Shown one piece after another: positions 7,829 to 9,025 of a stretch of DNA of 9,025 bases (position 1 is its first letter; each line of letters begins with the position of its first letter). The stretch covers positions 1-9,025 of the forward strand of contig CABSKX010000073.1 of assembly GCA_902478365.1 (NCBI GenBank), in the 5' to 3' direction. The notes beneath the pieces are model-generated. The model searched no databases and was not told the DNA's origin. It saw only the letters and a list, made by a program, of their open reading frames with translations. The position numbers were made by a program, and so were the translations under genes. This stretch comes from an uncultured Collinsella sp. GTDB taxonomy: Bacteria > Actinomycetota > Coriobacteriia > Coriobacteriales > Coriobacteriaceae.

Positions 7829-8938
7829 TTAGCCCTCTAGAGTCTTTTGGACGGCATCGAGAACTTCCTGGGCCTTCTCAAGAAGAGACTGCAGCCCATT
7901 CTGCATATCAGCAAGTTGCTCGGGCTCCAGTTTGTGCAATATTTCCACGTCAACTTCGCCAACATTCGAAAGTGCGTTGCGGACGGCACGCACTTGTCCG
8001 TTTTTGATGTTACGATTGCCGGCCTTCGTGCGGGCAACGGTTCTAGACGCCTTCATCCCCTCTTTCAAACGTGTGTCAGAGCCAAACGTATCGCGAAGAT
8101 ATTCCGTAGTGACAACCACGCCGTCAGGCTTTTCCTCAAGCCTTTCCAAAACCTCAACGGTATAATCCAGCTGCTCTTCGCGCAGCTTGTCGTCATCAAT
8201 CAAATTATCGATAAACTCGCGCACCTCACGCGTGCGGTCACCGAGCGTCTGACACAACAAATTTGCAAACACGGCATTTTTAATCTCTTCTCGATCGTCC
8301 TTGTTCTTGACCTTACCAAGCCTGGTCGTAAGCGACTCGATAGGGCCTTGCAACTTAAGGTCCTGGGCAATATGAAATGCGCCGGGAGCCTCACAGAACT
8401 CAAGAAAATCTTTCAACATATCGATTTGAGCGAGACTGTTCTTCATTTCGCTCTGCTTCATATTGGCATGCTTGGCATATTCTTCTGCCGTCATACGCCC
8501 TTCATTGACCCACCTATCGATATCGACCAGACGAGAGATGGCATCATATTCCTGTTTGGTGTCCTCGCCCAGCTGAATCTCGAGCTCAAGACCCTTAATG
8601 GCATTTTCGTCATAGGTATCGGGGAACACGCAGCAGCGCAGCATGCGAAGGGTGTTCTCGGCAGCAGACAACTTACGCAAGCAGGTAAAACGACGGTTAC
8701 CGTCAATGACAACGCCGTTGGTCAAAATGATCGCAGATTGTTGTTGGCCCTTTTTTTTAATATCCAACATAGTCGTCTTAAGATGCTTGGGGTTATCCGC
8801 CTCGACCATACCCGCAATGAGGTTATCGAGCTCCGCTTGATCTTGAGGCAGGCCCTCGGGGTGCTCTGCCTGATAGCGCGAAATGAAGGTAGCAATTCGT
8901 CCATTCTGCACATTGAAATGTAACTTATCGACGCGCAC
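7829..8938 (-). CDS. ParB/sulfiredoxin-fold-like DNA-binding protein with DGNRR motif (start uncertain)
   Basis: A 369-residue protein as read from a GTG at 8938. VRVDKLHFN at 2-9 and IILTNGVVIDGNRR at 70-83 match the beta-strand and the 'GERR-box' position of ParB N-terminal domains, here in the DGNRR form. Residues 149-181 (MTAEEYAKHANM followed by a helix) resemble the helix-turn-helix region that follows in ParB-like proteins. Charged helices follow, and 336-368 is probably a coiled coil. ParB-fold proteins bind DNA and some bind or hydrolyse nucleotides; with a helicase and PglZ beside it, a role in DNA recognition or loading is likely but inferred. No good Shine-Dalgarno precedes the GTG. 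The frame stays open for 24 more codons with protein-like sequence (ending CPIYE) that would complete the first strand, so the true N-terminus may be further upstream. A run of eight A (8758-8751) codes for part of K61-K63. Confidence 0.75.
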   Translation of the reverse strand: MRVDKLHFNVQNGRIATFISRYQAEHPEGLPQDQAELDNLIAGMVEADNPKHLKTTMLDIKKKGQQQSAIILTNGVVIDGNRRFTCLRKLSAAENTLRMLRCCVFPDTYDENAIKGLELEIQLGEDTKQEYDAISRLVDIDRWVNEGRMTAEEYAKHANMKQSEMKNSLAQIDMLKDFLEFCEAPGAFHIAQDLKLQGPIESLTTRLGKVKNKDDREEIKNAVFANLLCQTLGDRTREVREFIDNLIDDDKLREEQLDYTVEVLERLEEKPDGVVVTTEYLRDTFGSDTRLKEGMKASRTVARTKAGNRNIKNGQVRAVRNALSNVGEVDVEILHKLEPEQLADMQNGLQSLLEKAQEVLDAVQKTLEG

Positions 8939-9025
8939 CTCGTAAATTGGACAATCCTGGTTCTGACCGTTGGAGTGGGAAGGATAAACTGGACTTTCTT
9001 TTAAGGATCCTCAAGCGTATTGCCG
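8939..9025 (-). other. Right-edge segment upstream of the ParB-like gene; probable additional coding sequence
   Basis: In frame with the ParB-like gene, this segment has no stop from 9010 down to 8939; a TGA lies at 9013-9011. The 24 extra codons contain no ATG, GTG, TTG or CTG. A GAGG Shine-Dalgarno-like element at 9012-9009 is followed four bases later by TTA (9004-9002), which would be a start only if it were TTG or ATG. The segment therefore holds either an unusual or damaged start of the ParB-like gene, or the end of another upstream gene plus a leader. No promoter is evident, consistent with the operon starting outside the window. Confidence 0.35.

Noticed and set aside
7847..8923. Plus-strand open frame of 358 codons opposite the ParB-like gene
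   Set aside because: It mirrors the ParB-like gene almost end to end. The minus-strand reading has the DGNRR motif, tight spacing and coupling to the helicase; the plus reading has no such support.
3057..8938. Calling the locus a complete canonical BREX type 1 system on the basis of PglZ type A
   Set aside because: No BrxA, BrxB, BrxC, PglX or BrxL is encoded in the window, and the partners present (ParB-like and SNF2) do not match that layout.
7829..8938. Chromosome-partitioning ParB
   Set aside because: No ParA neighbour is present, no parS-like site was noticed, and the motif is DGNRR within a PglZ/helicase operon.
1..9025. tRNA, rRNA, CRISPR array, transposase or integrase
   Set aside because: I looked for regularly spaced repeats, tRNA-like cloverleaf 3' ends and transposase/integrase motifs and saw none.

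Overview
The window looks like a moderately GC-rich bacterial chromosome segment with tightly packed genes, ATG and some GTG starts, and clear Shine-Dalgarno sites. The style of the genes suggests an actinobacterium of the Coriobacteriia (Collinsella-like). That assignment is inference from sequence character only; no rRNA or other taxonomic marker is present.

Layout. The left third (1-2942) holds ordinary housekeeping genes: a minus-strand PPP-type metallophosphoesterase (176-1015) with a good predicted promoter, and a divergent plus-strand NhaP2-type potassium/proton antiporter with two C-terminal RCK_C-like regions (1341-2942). At 2943-3038 lies a large, almost perfectly centred inverted repeat. 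It separates the antiporter from everything to its right, which is transcribed toward it on the minus strand.

The right two thirds (3057-8938, minus strand) is a compact co-directional cluster. In transcription order it encodes a ParB/Srx-fold-like protein with a DGNRR motif (8938-7829), a compact SNF2/DEAD-like helicase (7825-5948), a PglZ type A alkaline-phosphatase-superfamily protein (5932-3311), and a 74-residue, lysine-free, very acidic protein (3281-3057). Gaps are 3, 15 and 29 nt, so the first three are almost certainly one operon. The fourth is probably co-transcribed but has its own excellent ribosome binding site and GC-rich codons more like the housekeeping genes.

Interpretation. 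PglZ is the shared marker of BREX/Pgl phage-defence systems, but no BrxC/PglY ATPase, PglX methyltransferase, BrxA, BrxB or BrxL is visible here. The ParB-like + SNF2 + PglZ-A arrangement is not the standard order of the BREX types I know. It is best regarded as a candidate PglZ-centred DNA-defence module, possibly the 3' part of a larger operon, since the window ends just upstream of the ParB-like gene. A plausible division of labour (inference) is that the ParB-like protein binds or marks DNA, the helicase translocates or remodels it, and PglZ supplies a metal-dependent phosphoester-cleaving activity.
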